DNA of 64,000 bases, from assembly GCF_026627255.1 (NCBI RefSeq), contig NZ_JAPNLM010000006.1, positions 124,001 through 188,000 of the forward strand, read 5' to 3'. Shown piece after piece: positions 17,600-30,000 of this stretch (the first letter of the stretch is position 1; every line of letters starts with the position of its first letter). The position numbers and the translations under genes are program-made. The notes under the pieces are model-generated. The model was not told where the DNA came from and made no database searches. It saw only the letters and a list, made by a program, of their open reading frames with translations. Source of the DNA: Streptomyces antarcticus (GTDB lineage Bacteria; Actinomycetota; Actinomycetes; Streptomycetales; Streptomycetaceae).

Positions 17600-20002
17600 A
17601 TGGCTCAGAACACGCGCACGGTTCCGGCGGGTACGCCGACCAACGTCACGCAGAAGCACACCAAGGGCGGCATCGGCGAGTCCACGCTGCGCCCGGACGG
17701 CACCCTCAAGGTGACCGGCGAGTTCGCGTACTCCTCGGACATGTGGCACGAGGACATGCTCTGGGGCCAGACGCTCCGCAGCACCGTCGCCCACGCCGAG
17801 ATCGTCTCCATCGACATCTCCGAGGCGCTCGCGCTGCCCGGCGTCTACTCGGTCCTGACGTACGACGACCTGCCGGCCGAGATGAAGAACTACGGCCTGG
17901 AGATCCAGGACACCCCGGTCCTCGCCAACGGACGGGTGCGCCACCACGGCGAGCCGGTCGCCCTCGTGGCCGCCGACCACCCGGAGACCGCCCGCCGCGC
18001 AGCCGCCAAGATCAAGATCGACTACCGGGAGCTGCCGCTCGTCACGGACGAGGCCTCGGCCCTCGCCCCGGGCGCGCCGCTGATCCACGAGGGCCGCGAC
18101 GACCACCACATCGGTCACGTCCCGCACCCGAACATCGTGCACCGCCAGCCGATCATCCGCGGCAACGTGGAAGAGGCCCGCAAGCGCGCCGACGTCATCG
18201 TCGAGGGCGAGTACACCTTCGGCATGCAGGACCAGGCCTTCCTCGGCCCGGAGTCCGGCCTCGCCGTGCCCTCCGAGGACGGCGGCGTCGAGCTGTACGT
18301 CGCCACGCAGTGGCTGCACTCGGACCTCAAGCAGATCGCCCCCGTCCTCGGCCTGCCCGAGGAGAAGGTCCGGATGACGCTCTCGGGCGTCGGCGGTGCC
18401 TTCGGCGGCCGCGAGGACATCTCGATGCAGATACACGCCTGCCTGCTGGCCCTGGCCACGAACAAGCCGGTCAAGATCGTCTACAACCGGTTCGAGTCCT
18501 TCTTCGGCCACGTGCACCGCCACCCGGCGAAGCTCTACTACGAGCACGGCGCCACCAAGGACGGCAAGCTCACGCACATGAAGTGCAAGATCGTCCTGGA
18601 CGGCGGCGCCTACGCGTCGGCCTCCCCGGCGGTCGTGGGCAACGCGTCCTCCCTCTCGGTGGGTCCGTACGTCCTGGAGGACGTGGACATCGAGGCCATC
18701 GCGCTCTACACGAACAACCCGCCCTGCGGCGCGATGCGCGGCTTCGGCGCCGTCCAGGCCTGCTTCGCGTACGAGGCCCAGATGGACAAGCTCGCGGCGA
18801 AGCTGGGCATGGACCCGGTCGAGTTCCGCCAGCTGAACGCCATGGAGATGGGCACGGTCATGCCCACCGGCCAGGTCGTGGACTCCCCGGCGCCCGTCGC
18901 CGAGCTGCTCCGCCGCGTGAAGTCCCGCCCGCTGCCGCCGGAGCGCCAGTGGGAGTCGGCCGGCGAGGGCGCGGACGTCCGCGCGCTGCCCGGCGGCCTC
19001 TCCAACACCACGCACGGCGAGGGTGTCGTCCGCGGCGTCGGCTACGCGGTCGGCATCAAGAACGTCGGCTTCTCCGAGGGCTTCGACGACTACTCGACCG
19101 CCCGCGTGCGCCTGGAGGTCATCAACGGCGAGCCCGTCGCGATGGTCCACACGGCCATGGCGGAGGTCGGCCAGGGCGGCATCACCGTCCACGCGCAGAT
19201 CGCCCGTACCGAGCTGGGCGTCACTCAGGTGACCATCCACCCGGCCGACACCCAGGTCGGCTCCGCCGGCTCCACGTCCGCCTCGCGGCAGACGTACATG
19301 ACGGGTGGCGCGGTGAAGAACACCTGCGAGGCGGTCCGCGAGGCCCTGCTGGAGATCGGCCGCCGCAAGAACGGCTCGTACCACCCCGCGTGGGCGACCG
19401 CCGAGCTGCTGCTCGAAGGCGGCAAGATCGTCACCGACGGCGGCGAGGTCCTCGCGGACATCGCCGAGATCCTCGGCGACGAGGCCATCGACCTCGAGCT
19501 CGAGTACCGCCACCACCCGACCGTCCCCTTCGACCTGGTCACCGGCCAGGGCAACGGGCACGTCCAGTACACCTTCGCCGCGCACCGCGCGGTCGTCGAG
19601 GTGGACACCGAGCTGGGCCTGGTCAAGGTCGTCGAGCTGGCGACCGCCCAGGACGTCGGCAAGGCGCTCAACATGCTCTCCGTGGTCGGCCAGATCCAGG
19701 GTGGCACCACCCAGGGCCTCGGCGTGGCGATCATGGAAGAGATCATCGTGGACCCGAAGACCGCGAAGGTGCGCAACCCCTCCTTCACGGACTACCTGAT
19801 CCCGACCATCCTCGACACCCCGACCATCCCGGTCGACGTCCTGGAGCTCGCCGACCCGAAGGCCCCGTACGGCCTGCGCGGCATGGGCGAGGCCCCGACC
19901 CTCTCGTCCACCCCGGCCGTCCTCGCGGCGATCCGGCAGGCGACCGGTCTGGAGATCAACAAGACGCCGATCCGTCCGGAAGCCCTCACCGGCACCCTCT
20001 AG
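17600..20002 (+). CDS. Xanthine dehydrogenase molybdopterin-binding subunit
   Basis: 800 residues, normal for the large subunit. The N-terminal a/b hammerhead domain is visible (GTLKVTGEFAYSSDM ... SVLTYDDLP). Mo-cofactor loops include VGGAFGGREDISMQIHACLL, PCGAMRGFGAVQACFAYEAQ and MAEVGQGGITVHAQIARTEL. The catalytic base Glu is E764 in LRGMGEAPTLSS. It hydroxylates hypoxanthine/xanthine towards urate. The cofactor is probably sulfurated and delivered by the XdhC protein encoded two genes downstream. A perfect hairpin follows the stop codon. Confidence 0.93.
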   Translation: MAQNTRTVPAGTPTNVTQKHTKGGIGESTLRPDGTLKVTGEFAYSSDMWHEDMLWGQTLRSTVAHAEIVSIDISEALALPGVYSVLTYDDLPAEMKNYGLEIQDTPVLANGRVRHHGEPVALVAADHPETARRAAAKIKIDYRELPLVTDEASALAPGAPLIHEGRDDHHIGHVPHPNIVHRQPIIRGNVEEARKRADVIVEGEYTFGMQDQAFLGPESGLAVPSEDGGVELYVATQWLHSDLKQIAPVLGLPEEKVRMTLSGVGGAFGGREDISMQIHACLLALATNKPVKIVYNRFESFFGHVHRHPAKLYYEHGATKDGKLTHMKCKIVLDGGAYASASPAVVGNASSLSVGPYVLEDVDIEAIALYTNNPPCGAMRGFGAVQACFAYEAQMDKLAAKLGMDPVEFRQLNAMEMGTVMPTGQVVDSPAPVAELLRRVKSRPLPPERQWESAGEGADVRALPGGLSNTTHGEGVVRGVGYAVGIKNVGFSEGFDDYSTARVRLEVINGEPVAMVHTAMAEVGQGGITVHAQIARTELGVTQVTIHPADTQVGSAGSTSASRQTYMTGGAVKNTCEAVREALLEIGRRKNGSYHPAWATAELLLEGGKIVTDGGEVLADIAEILGDEAIDLELEYRHHPTVPFDLVTGQGNGHVQYTFAAHRAVVEVDTELGLVKVVELATAQDVGKALNMLSVVGQIQGGTTQGLGVAIMEEIIVDPKTAKVRNPSFTDYLIPTILDTPTIPVDVLELADPKAPYGLRGMGEAPTLSSTPAVLAAIRQATGLEINKTPIRPEALTGTL

Positions 20003-20329
20003 GACGGCGCGGTCCGGGGGCCGAGAGGCCCCCGGACCCCCAGACCCCCCAGACCCTCCGGGCGGTGTGACCCGGGAACGTCACACTTCCACCCACACCG
20101 CCCGGAGTACACGAAGTACCGCACCGCTCGCGGTCCCTTCACCCGGCAGTACCCCTGCGGAAACCCCCCGTAGTACCAGCGGTAACCCCCGCACTACCCG
20201 CAGTACACGCAGTGAACATTCGCGTCGCCTCGGGCCGTCACCCCGGGTCGTGCAGCCAACGGAGTTTCCCAAATCCCGCGTCTCCAATCTTCATGCGGGT
20301 GCCCCTTTGAACCTTGGGAGTTAGGCACC
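20003..20329. promoter_or_regulatory. Terminator plus repeated AGTAC motif upstream of purine permease
   Basis: A perfect 12-bp stem with a GAGA loop occupies 20011-20038 (GGTCCGGGGGCC and its complement) and probably ends the xanthine dehydrogenase transcript. Beyond it the pentamer AGTAC occurs at 20106, 20115, 20148, 20172 and 20202, a density unusual for this base composition. These may mark a regulator array upstream of the permease gene. No gene is seen here. Confidence 0.5.
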
Positions 20330-21793
20330 ATGACCCAATCGTCTGTGGAGCCCAAGACCAGTGCGGAAGAGGCCGGCGACGGCTCTCTGAACCCCGCCGG
20401 ACGGTCTTGGCTCGATCGGTACTTCCACATAACGCACAGAGGATCCAACGTCGGCAACGAGGTTCGTGGCGGCATCACGACCTTCATGGCCATGGCGTAC
20501 ATCCTGCTCCTCAACCCCCTGCTCCTCTCGGGCAAGGACGTCGAGGGCACCGCGATGGCCGCCTCGGCGATCATCACCGCCACGGCGTTCGCCGCGGCCG
20601 TCACCACCCTGTTGATGGGCTTCGTCGGAAAGGTGCCGCTGGCCCTCGCCGCCGGCCTCTCGGTGTCCGGCGTACTGGCCTCGCAGGTGGCCCCGCAGAT
20701 GACCTGGCCGCAGGCCATGGGCATGTGCGTGGTCTACGGCGTCGTGATCTGCCTCCTGGTCGTCACAGGCCTCCGAGAGATGATCATGAACGCGATCCCG
20801 CTCGCGCTCAAGCACGCGATCACCATGGGCATCGGCCTCTTCATCGCCCTGATCGGCTTCGTCAAGGCGGGCTTCGTCGGCAACGGCGGGGAGTTCATGC
20901 CCCCCGTGCAGCTCGGCGCCACCGGCGAGCTCTCCGGCTGGCCCGTTCTGCTCTTCGCGATCACCCTGATCGCCATCTTCATGCTCCAGGCCCGCAAGGT
21001 GCCCGGCGCGATCCTGATCGGCATCGTCGGCGGCACCATCCTGGCCGCGATCCTCAACGCCATCGTGGACATCGACCCGAAGGCGTGGAAGAACGGCCCG
21101 CCGGTGCTCGGCGGCTCCGTAATCTCCCCGCCCGACTTCTCGCTCTTCGGCGACGTCAGCTTCGGCGGCTGGGGCGACGTCGGCTACATGACCGTCGGCA
21201 TGATCGTCTTCACCCTGGTGCTCGCCGGCTTCTTCGACGCGATGGCCACCATCATCGGCGTCGGCACCGAGGCCAAGCTCGCCGACGACAAGGGCCGGAT
21301 GCCGGGCCTGTCCAAGGCCCTGTTCATCGACGGCGCCGGCGGCGCCATCGGCGGCGTCGCGGGCGGCTCCGGCCAGACCGTGTTCGTCGAGTCGGCCACC
21401 GGAGTCGGCGAGGGCGCCCGTACGGGTCTGGCCTCCGTGGTCACCGGCCTGTTCTTCGCCGCCTGCCTCTTCTTCACCCCGATCACCCAGATCGTCCCGG
21501 GCGAGGTCGCCTCCGCCGCCCTGGTCGTCATCGGCGCGATGATGATGCAGAACGCCCGCCACGTGGACTGGGCCGACAGCGCGACCGCGATCCCGGTCTT
21601 CCTGACCGTCGTGGTCATGCCCTTCACGTACTCGATCACGGCCGGCGTCGCCGCCGGTGTCATCTCCTACGTCGCCATCAAGGTGGCGCAGGGCAAGGCG
21701 CGCGAGATCGGCGCCTTCATGTGGGCGCTGACCGGCATCTTCCTGGTGTTCTTCGCCCTCCACCCCATCGAGGGACTGCTCGGCGTCGGCTAG
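20330..21793 (+). CDS. NCS2 family purine permease (AzgA-like)
   Basis: 487 residues with about 12-14 hydrophobic segments. Family signatures are clear: RGGITTFMAMAYILLLNPLL near the start, PLALAAGLSVSGVLASQVAP, IGLFIALIGFVKAGFV, and the substrate-site stretch SGQTVFVESATGVGEGARTG. The N-terminal ~45 residues are cytoplasmic and polar. AzgA-type NCS2 members import hypoxanthine, guanine or adenine with protons. Its position between xanthine dehydrogenase and XdhC makes it the likely uptake step of this purine-using cluster. Confidence 0.9.
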   Translation: MTQSSVEPKTSAEEAGDGSLNPAGRSWLDRYFHITHRGSNVGNEVRGGITTFMAMAYILLLNPLLLSGKDVEGTAMAASAIITATAFAAAVTTLLMGFVGKVPLALAAGLSVSGVLASQVAPQMTWPQAMGMCVVYGVVICLLVVTGLREMIMNAIPLALKHAITMGIGLFIALIGFVKAGFVGNGGEFMPPVQLGATGELSGWPVLLFAITLIAIFMLQARKVPGAILIGIVGGTILAAILNAIVDIDPKAWKNGPPVLGGSVISPPDFSLFGDVSFGGWGDVGYMTVGMIVFTLVLAGFFDAMATIIGVGTEAKLADDKGRMPGLSKALFIDGAGGAIGGVAGGSGQTVFVESATGVGEGARTGLASVVTGLFFAACLFFTPITQIVPGEVASAALVVIGAMMMQNARHVDWADSATAIPVFLTVVVMPFTYSITAGVAAGVISYVAIKVAQGKAREIGAFMWALTGIFLVFFALHPIEGLLGVG

Positions 21794-21863
21794 GCCGGGC
21801 GATGATCCGTACCTGACCCCCACGCATCCGATACTGGAACCGAACCCCTCCGAGGAGGCCCCC

Positions 21864-23015
21864 ATGCTGGACATCGCCGAAGAACTGAACCGGTGGGTCG
21901 AGCAGGGACGTGACTTCGCCGTCGCCACGGTCGTGGCGGTCGGCGGGAGCGCGCCCCGCCAGCCCGGGGCCGCCCTCGCCGTCGACAGCGACGGCACGGC
22001 GATCGGTTCGGTCTCCGGCGGATGCGTGGAGGGCGCGGTGTACGAGCTGTGCCGGCAGGCGCTCGAGGACGGCGAGACCGTCACCGAGCGCTTCGGGTAC
22101 AGCGACGACGATGCCTTCGCCGTGGGTCTGACCTGCGGCGGAATCATCGACATCCTCGTCACCCCGGTGCCCGTGGGCTCCGCCGCACGGGAGGTGTTCG
22201 CGGCCGCGCTGGCCGCCGCCGCCCGCGGTGAGGCCGCCGCGGTCGCCCGGATAGCCGAGGGTCCGGCCGAGCTCATGGGCCGCGCCGTACTCGTCCGTAC
22301 CGAGGGCGCCCACGAGGGCGGCTTCGGCGGACACCCCGAGCTGGACCGCACCATCGCCGAAGAGGCCCGTGCCATGCTCGACGCCGGGCGGACCGGAGTG
22401 CTGGAGATCGGCGCCGACGGCCGGCTCTGCGGAGAGCCGCTCACGGTGCTGGTCGAGTCCAGCGTCCCGCCCCCGCGCATGATCGTCTTCGGCGCCATCG
22501 ACTTCGCCTCCGCCCTCGTGCGGATCGGCACGTTCCTCGGCTACCGGGTCACGGTGTGCGACGCGCGGCCCGTCTTCGCGACGAAGGCCCGCTTCCCCGA
22601 GGCCGACGAGATCGTCGTCGACTGGCCCCACCGCTACCTGGAGAGCACCGAGGTCGACGGCCGGACCGTCCTGTGCGTGCTCACCCACGACGCCAAGTTC
22701 GACGTCCCGCTCCTCGAACTGGCCCTGCGGCTCCCCGTCGCCTACGTCGGCGCCATGGGCTCCCGCCGCACCCACGAGGACCGCAACAAGCGGCTCCGCG
22801 AGGTCGGCGTGACCGAGCTCGAACTGGCCCGCCTGCGCTCACCGATCGGCCTGGACCTCGGCGCCCGCTCCCCGGAGGAGACCGCGCTGTCCATCGCCGC
22901 CGAGATCGTCGCCAACCGCCGCGGCGGTACCGGCGTCGCGCTCACCGGGGCGCACATCCCGATCCACCCCGACGCCTCCAGCACGGTGATCGGCCGCATA
23001 GGCTCCGTCGCTTGA
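21864..23015 (+). CDS. xdhC: XdhC family molybdenum cofactor maturation factor
   Basis: 383 residues with AGGAGG upstream of the ATG. The N-terminal XdhC/CoxI domain includes VATVVAVGGSAPRQPGAALA, IGSVSGGCVEGAVYELCRQA and GLTCGGIIDILV; both conserved Cys are present. The C-terminal Rossmann-like XdhC_C domain contains MIVFGAIDFASALVRIGTFL, VTVCDARPVF and AYVGAMGSRRTHEDR. XdhC proteins bind the Mo cofactor, promote its sulfuration and insert it into xanthine dehydrogenase, which fits the cluster. Confidence 0.92.
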   Translation: MLDIAEELNRWVEQGRDFAVATVVAVGGSAPRQPGAALAVDSDGTAIGSVSGGCVEGAVYELCRQALEDGETVTERFGYSDDDAFAVGLTCGGIIDILVTPVPVGSAAREVFAAALAAAARGEAAAVARIAEGPAELMGRAVLVRTEGAHEGGFGGHPELDRTIAEEARAMLDAGRTGVLEIGADGRLCGEPLTVLVESSVPPPRMIVFGAIDFASALVRIGTFLGYRVTVCDARPVFATKARFPEADEIVVDWPHRYLESTEVDGRTVLCVLTHDAKFDVPLLELALRLPVAYVGAMGSRRTHEDRNKRLREVGVTELELARLRSPIGLDLGARSPEETALSIAAEIVANRRGGTGVALTGAHIPIHPDASSTVIGRIGSVA

Positions 23016-23193
23016 AGGGCCGACCCCGCGACGTGAGCGGACGGGCGCGTCCCCCGGGGGCGCCCTTCCGCCGTCCGCCGCTCCGTACCTCCGCCGGGCG
23101 GGCGGAGCGGGCCGGGCGCCGCGTGGTCGCCGGACGGGCAGATCCGGCCATTATGAGGTGACCGGTCCGCGATGACCGATTAGTCTCGCGATC

Positions 23194-24435
23194 ATGGTGG
23201 ACATCCGCGAGGTACCCGAGTCCGACATCGACCGTGCTCTGGAGCTCGCGTACCTGGTCTTCCACGACCGGCCCGAGAAGGAGCGCCGCGGGAAGCACCG
23301 CGCGCTCCTCACCCGCTGCGAGCGGATCGGCGCCTACGAGGGCGACTCCCTCGTCGGGTTCATGGCCGCGCACGACTTCCGGCTCTCCGTACCCGGCGCG
23401 GACCTGCCCTGCCCCGGGCTCACCTTCGTGTCCGTCGCCCCCACCCACCGCCGGCGCGGGGTGCTCACCGCCCTGATGGACGAGCAGCTGCGGCGGACCG
23501 CGGCAGCGCGCCGGCCGCTCGCCTCGCTCTGGGCATCCGAGACCGTCATCTACGGCCGCTTCGGCTTCGGCGCCGCCACCACCGGCGCCACCATCGAGAT
23601 CGACTCGACCCGGCCGCTCGCCCTGCGGATCGCCCCCGACCGGCGCCCGCTGCGGCTCCTCGGCACGGACGAGGTGCTCGCCGTCGTCGGGCCCCTCCAC
23701 GAGCGCGCCCGCGCCCAGCGGGCCGGCCGCCCGACCCGCGACACCCAGCGCTGGACCGAGGAGTGGCTGTCCGAACAGGACGAGGAGGACGAGGAGTTGG
23801 GCCCGCCCCGGGTCATCGTCCTGGGGGATCCGGGCGAGCCCGTCGCCGGGTACGTGCTCTACCGGACCAAGTCGGAGGACGGCGGCGCCAGTGCGAGCGG
23901 CGTGCGCACGCTCGGACTGGTCCGCGTCGACGAACTGGAGGCCGACACCCCGGCGGTCGCCGCGGCCCTGTGGGAATGCGTCGCCTCCCTCGACCTGACC
24001 GGCCGGGTCCGCGCCTGGGGGCGCCCGGTGGACGATCCGCTGCTTCACTTCGCGGCCGACCGGGACCAGGTGCGGGCCACCGCCCAGTTTCCCGCGCTCT
24101 GGCTGCGGCTGGTCGACGTACGGGCGGCGCTGGCGGCGCGCTCCTGGGCCGCGCCGGTGGAACTGGTGCTGGAGCTGACCGACGCGCGGCTCCCCGCGAA
24201 CGCCGGACGGTTCCGGCTCAAGGCCGGGCCGGACGGCGCCGCGTACGAACCGGCCCACGCGGCCCCCGACCTGACCCTGGACGTACGGGAACTGGCCGCC
24301 TGCTACCTGGGCGGGACCCGGGCCGTCGAGCTCGTCGCCGCCGGACTGGTCGCCGAGCACACGCCGGGCGCGGCGGCGGCGCTGGACGCTGCCCTGCGGG
24401 GGGACCTGCTGCCGCACACCGCCGACGAGTTCTGA
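23194..24435 (+). CDS. Eis-like GNAT N-acetyltransferase with SCP2-type C-terminus
   Basis: 413 residues. The N-terminal GNAT domain has the acetyl-CoA loop LTFVSVAPTHRRRGVLTALM (V..V....RRxG). A second degenerate GNAT-like domain and a C-terminal sterol-carrier-like domain follow (residues ~310-400: LRLVDVRAALAARSW ... LTLDVRELAACYLGGTRAVE), the three-part build of the Eis family. The free C-terminal carboxylate of the terminal Phe (TADEF) is also typical of Eis. Known members acetylate amines, including aminoglycosides; the natural substrate here cannot be inferred. Confidence 0.88.
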   Translation: MVDIREVPESDIDRALELAYLVFHDRPEKERRGKHRALLTRCERIGAYEGDSLVGFMAAHDFRLSVPGADLPCPGLTFVSVAPTHRRRGVLTALMDEQLRRTAAARRPLASLWASETVIYGRFGFGAATTGATIEIDSTRPLALRIAPDRRPLRLLGTDEVLAVVGPLHERARAQRAGRPTRDTQRWTEEWLSEQDEEDEELGPPRVIVLGDPGEPVAGYVLYRTKSEDGGASASGVRTLGLVRVDELEADTPAVAAALWECVASLDLTGRVRAWGRPVDDPLLHFAADRDQVRATAQFPALWLRLVDVRAALAARSWAAPVELVLELTDARLPANAGRFRLKAGPDGAAYEPAHAAPDLTLDVRELAACYLGGTRAVELVAAGLVAEHTPGAAAALDAALRGDLLPHTADEF

Positions 24436-24466
24436 GGCGTACTGCTCCCAGGCCTGAGGGAGCGGC

Positions 24467-24497
24467 GGCGGGGGCGGGCGAGCGGACCGCCCCCGCC
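24467..24497. terminator. Bidirectional terminator hairpin between eis-like gene and geoA
   Basis: A perfect 11-bp stem, 24467-24477 paired with 24487-24497, encloses a 9-base loop. It lies between the convergent stops at 24435 and 24522. Confidence 0.75.
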
Positions 24498-24521
24498 ATC
24501 GCCCCCGGGACCAGGCGAGGA

Positions 24522-27062
<2,541 letters not shown>

Positions 27063-30000
27063 CTATTGCGCCTCGCCCTCCAGGTTGCCCTCCGTGTCCA
27101 GGTACACCTGGCGCAGGGCTTCGAGGACCTGCGGGTCCGGCTTCTCCCACATGCCGCGCGACTCGGCCTCCAGCAGCCGCTCCGCGATGCCGTGCAGGGC
27201 CCAGGGATTGGCCTCCTCCAGGAAGGCGCGGTTCTCCGGGTCCAGGACGTACGTCTGCGTCAGCTTGTCGTACATCCAGTCCGCCACCACACCCGTCGTG
27301 GCGTCGTAGCCGAAGAGGTAGTCGACCGTCGCCGCCAGCTCGAAGGCGCCCTTGTAGCCGTGGCGGCGCATCGCCTCGATCCACTTCGGGTTCACCACGC
27401 GGGCGCGGAAGACGCGGGAGGTCTCCTCGACCAGGGTGCGGGTCTTGACCGTCTCCGGGCGGGTGGAGTCGCCGATGTACGCCTCGGGGGCCGTGCCGCG
27501 CAGTGCGCGGACCGTGGCCACCATGCCGCCGTGGTACTGGAAGTAGTCGTCCGAGTCCGCGATGTCGTGCTCACGGGTGTCCGTGTTCTTCGCGGCCACC
27601 GTGATCCGCTTGTACGCCGTCTCCATCTCGGCGCGCGCCGGACGGCCCTCCAGGCCGCGGCCGTACGCGTACCCGCCCCACACCGTGTAGACCTCCGCGA
27701 GGTCGGCGTCCGTGCGCCAGTCGCGGGAGTCGATCAGCTGGAGGATGCCCGCCCCGTACGTCCCCGGGCGCGAGCCGAAGATCCGGGTCGTCGCGCGCCG
27801 CTCGTCGCCGTGCTCGGCCAGGTCCGCCTGGGCGTGGGCCCGGACGTAGTTGTCCGACGCCGGCTCGTCCAGGGAGGCCACGAGCCGCACCGCGTCGTCC
27901 AGCAGGCCGATGACGTGCGGGAACGCGTCGCGGAAGAAGCCCGAGATGCGCAGCGTGACGTCGATGCGGGGACGGCCCAGCTCCGCGAGCGGGATCGGCT
28001 CGATGCCCGTGACGCGCCGCGAGGCCTCGTCCCAGACCGGGCGGACGCCCAGCAGGGACAGGGCCTCCGCGATGTCGTCGCCGGAGGTGCGCATCGCGCT
28101 GGTGCCCCACAGGGACAGGCCGACGGACGCGGGCCACTCGCCGTTGTCCGTGCGGTAGCGGGTCAGCAGCGACTCCGCCAGGGCCTGGCCGGTCTCCCAG
28201 GCGAGCCGGGACGGGACGGCCTTCGGGTCGACCGAGTAGAAGTTGCGGCCGGTCGGCAGGACGTTCACCAGGCCGCGCAGCGGCGAGCCCGACGGGCCGG
28301 CCGGGACGAAGGAGCCGTCCAGGGCGCTCACCACGTGCGCGATCTCGTCCACCGTGCCCGCGAGGCGGGGAACCACCTCGTGCGCCGCGAAGGCGAGGAC
28401 CGCGGCGACGTCGGCCGAGTGCCCCTCGGCGACCGCCGCGACGGCCTCAGGGGACCAGTCCGCGTCCTCCATCGCCTGCACCAGGGCGCGGGCCGTCTCC
28501 TCGACGGCGTCCGCCGAGGTACGGGTGGCCGCGGACTCGTCCAGGCCCAGCGCCTCGCGCAGACCCGGCAGGGCCGTCGTACCGCCCCAGATCTGACGGG
28601 CGCGCAGGATCGCCAGGACCAGGTTGACCCGGGCCGCACCCGTCGGGGCGCCGCCCAGGACGTGCAGCCCGTCGCGGATCTGGGCGTCCTTGATCTCGCA
28701 CAGCCAGCCGTCGACGTGCAGCAGGAAGTCGTCGAAGCCCTCGTCGTCGGGACGCTCCTGAAGACCGAGGTCGTGGTCGAGCTTCGCGGCCTGGATCAGG
28801 GTCCAGATCTGGGCGCGGATGGCCGGCAGCTTCGCCGGGTCCATCGCCGAGATCTGCGCGTACTCGTCGAGGTGCTGCTCCAGGCGCGCGATGTCCCCGT
28901 ACGACTCCGCGCGCGCCATCGGCGGCACCAGGTGGTCGATCAGGGTGGCGTGCACGCGGCGCTTGGCCTGCGTGCCCTCGCCCGGGTCGTTGACCAGGAA
29001 GGGGTAGATCAGGGGCAGGTCGCCGAGGGCTGCGTCGGGCGCGCAGGCCGCGGACAGGCCCGCGTTCTTGCCCGGCAGCCACTCCAGGTTGCCGTGCTTG
29101 CCCAGGTGGATCATCGCGTCGGCGCCGAAGCCGCCGTCCTCCGCACGGGCCTGGATCCAGCGGTACGCGGCCAGGTAGTGGTGTGAGGGCGGCAGGTCCG
29201 GGTCGTGGTAGATCGCGATCGGGTTCTCGCCGAAGCCGCGCGGCGGCTGGATCAGGATGAGCAGGTTCCCGCGGCGCAGGGCCGCCAGGACGATGTCGCC
29301 CTCCGGGTTCGAGGACCGGTCGACGAACATCTCGCCCGGCGCCTCGCCCCAGTGCCGCTCGACGCTCTCGCCCAGCTCGGCGGGCAGCAGCGCGAACCAG
29401 CGCCGGTAGTCGGCGGCCGGGATGCGCACCGGGTTGCGGGCCAGCTGCTCCTCGGTCAGCCAGTCCTGGTCGTGGCCGCCGGCCTCGATCAGGGCCCGGA
29501 TCAGCTCGTCGCCGTCGCCCGACACCAGGCCGGGGATCCCCTCGACGGGACCGAAGTCGTACCCGCCGGCGATCAGCGTGCGCAGCAGCTCGACGGCGCT
29601 GGCCGGGGTGTCCAGACCGACCGCGTTGCCGATGCGGGAGTGCTTGGTCGGGTACGCGGAGAGGACCAGCGCGACCTTCTTGTCGCGGCGGGCGATGTGC
29701 CGCAGCCGGGCGTGGCGCACGGCGATCCCCGCGACGCGGGCGGCCCGCTCGGGGTCGGCCACGTAGGCGGGCAGGCCGTCAGCGTCGAACTCCTTGAAGG
29801 AGAACGGGACGGTGATCAGGCGGCCGTCGAACTCGGGCACGGCGACCTGGGTGGCGGAGTCCAGAGGGGAGAGGCCCTCGTCGTTCTCCTCCCAGTTGCT
29901 GCGCGAGCCGGTCAGGCACAGGGCCTGCAGGATCGGTACGCCGAGGGAGGCGAGGGCGCCCGCGTCCCAGGACTCGTCGTCCCCGCCGGCCGAGGCGGTC

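Noticed and set aside
16090..20002. Carbon monoxide dehydrogenase instead of xanthine dehydrogenase
   Set aside because: The three-subunit layout fits both, but PucR, the NCS2 purine permease and XdhC all point to purine oxidation, and I saw no CODH-type active-site Cys loop.
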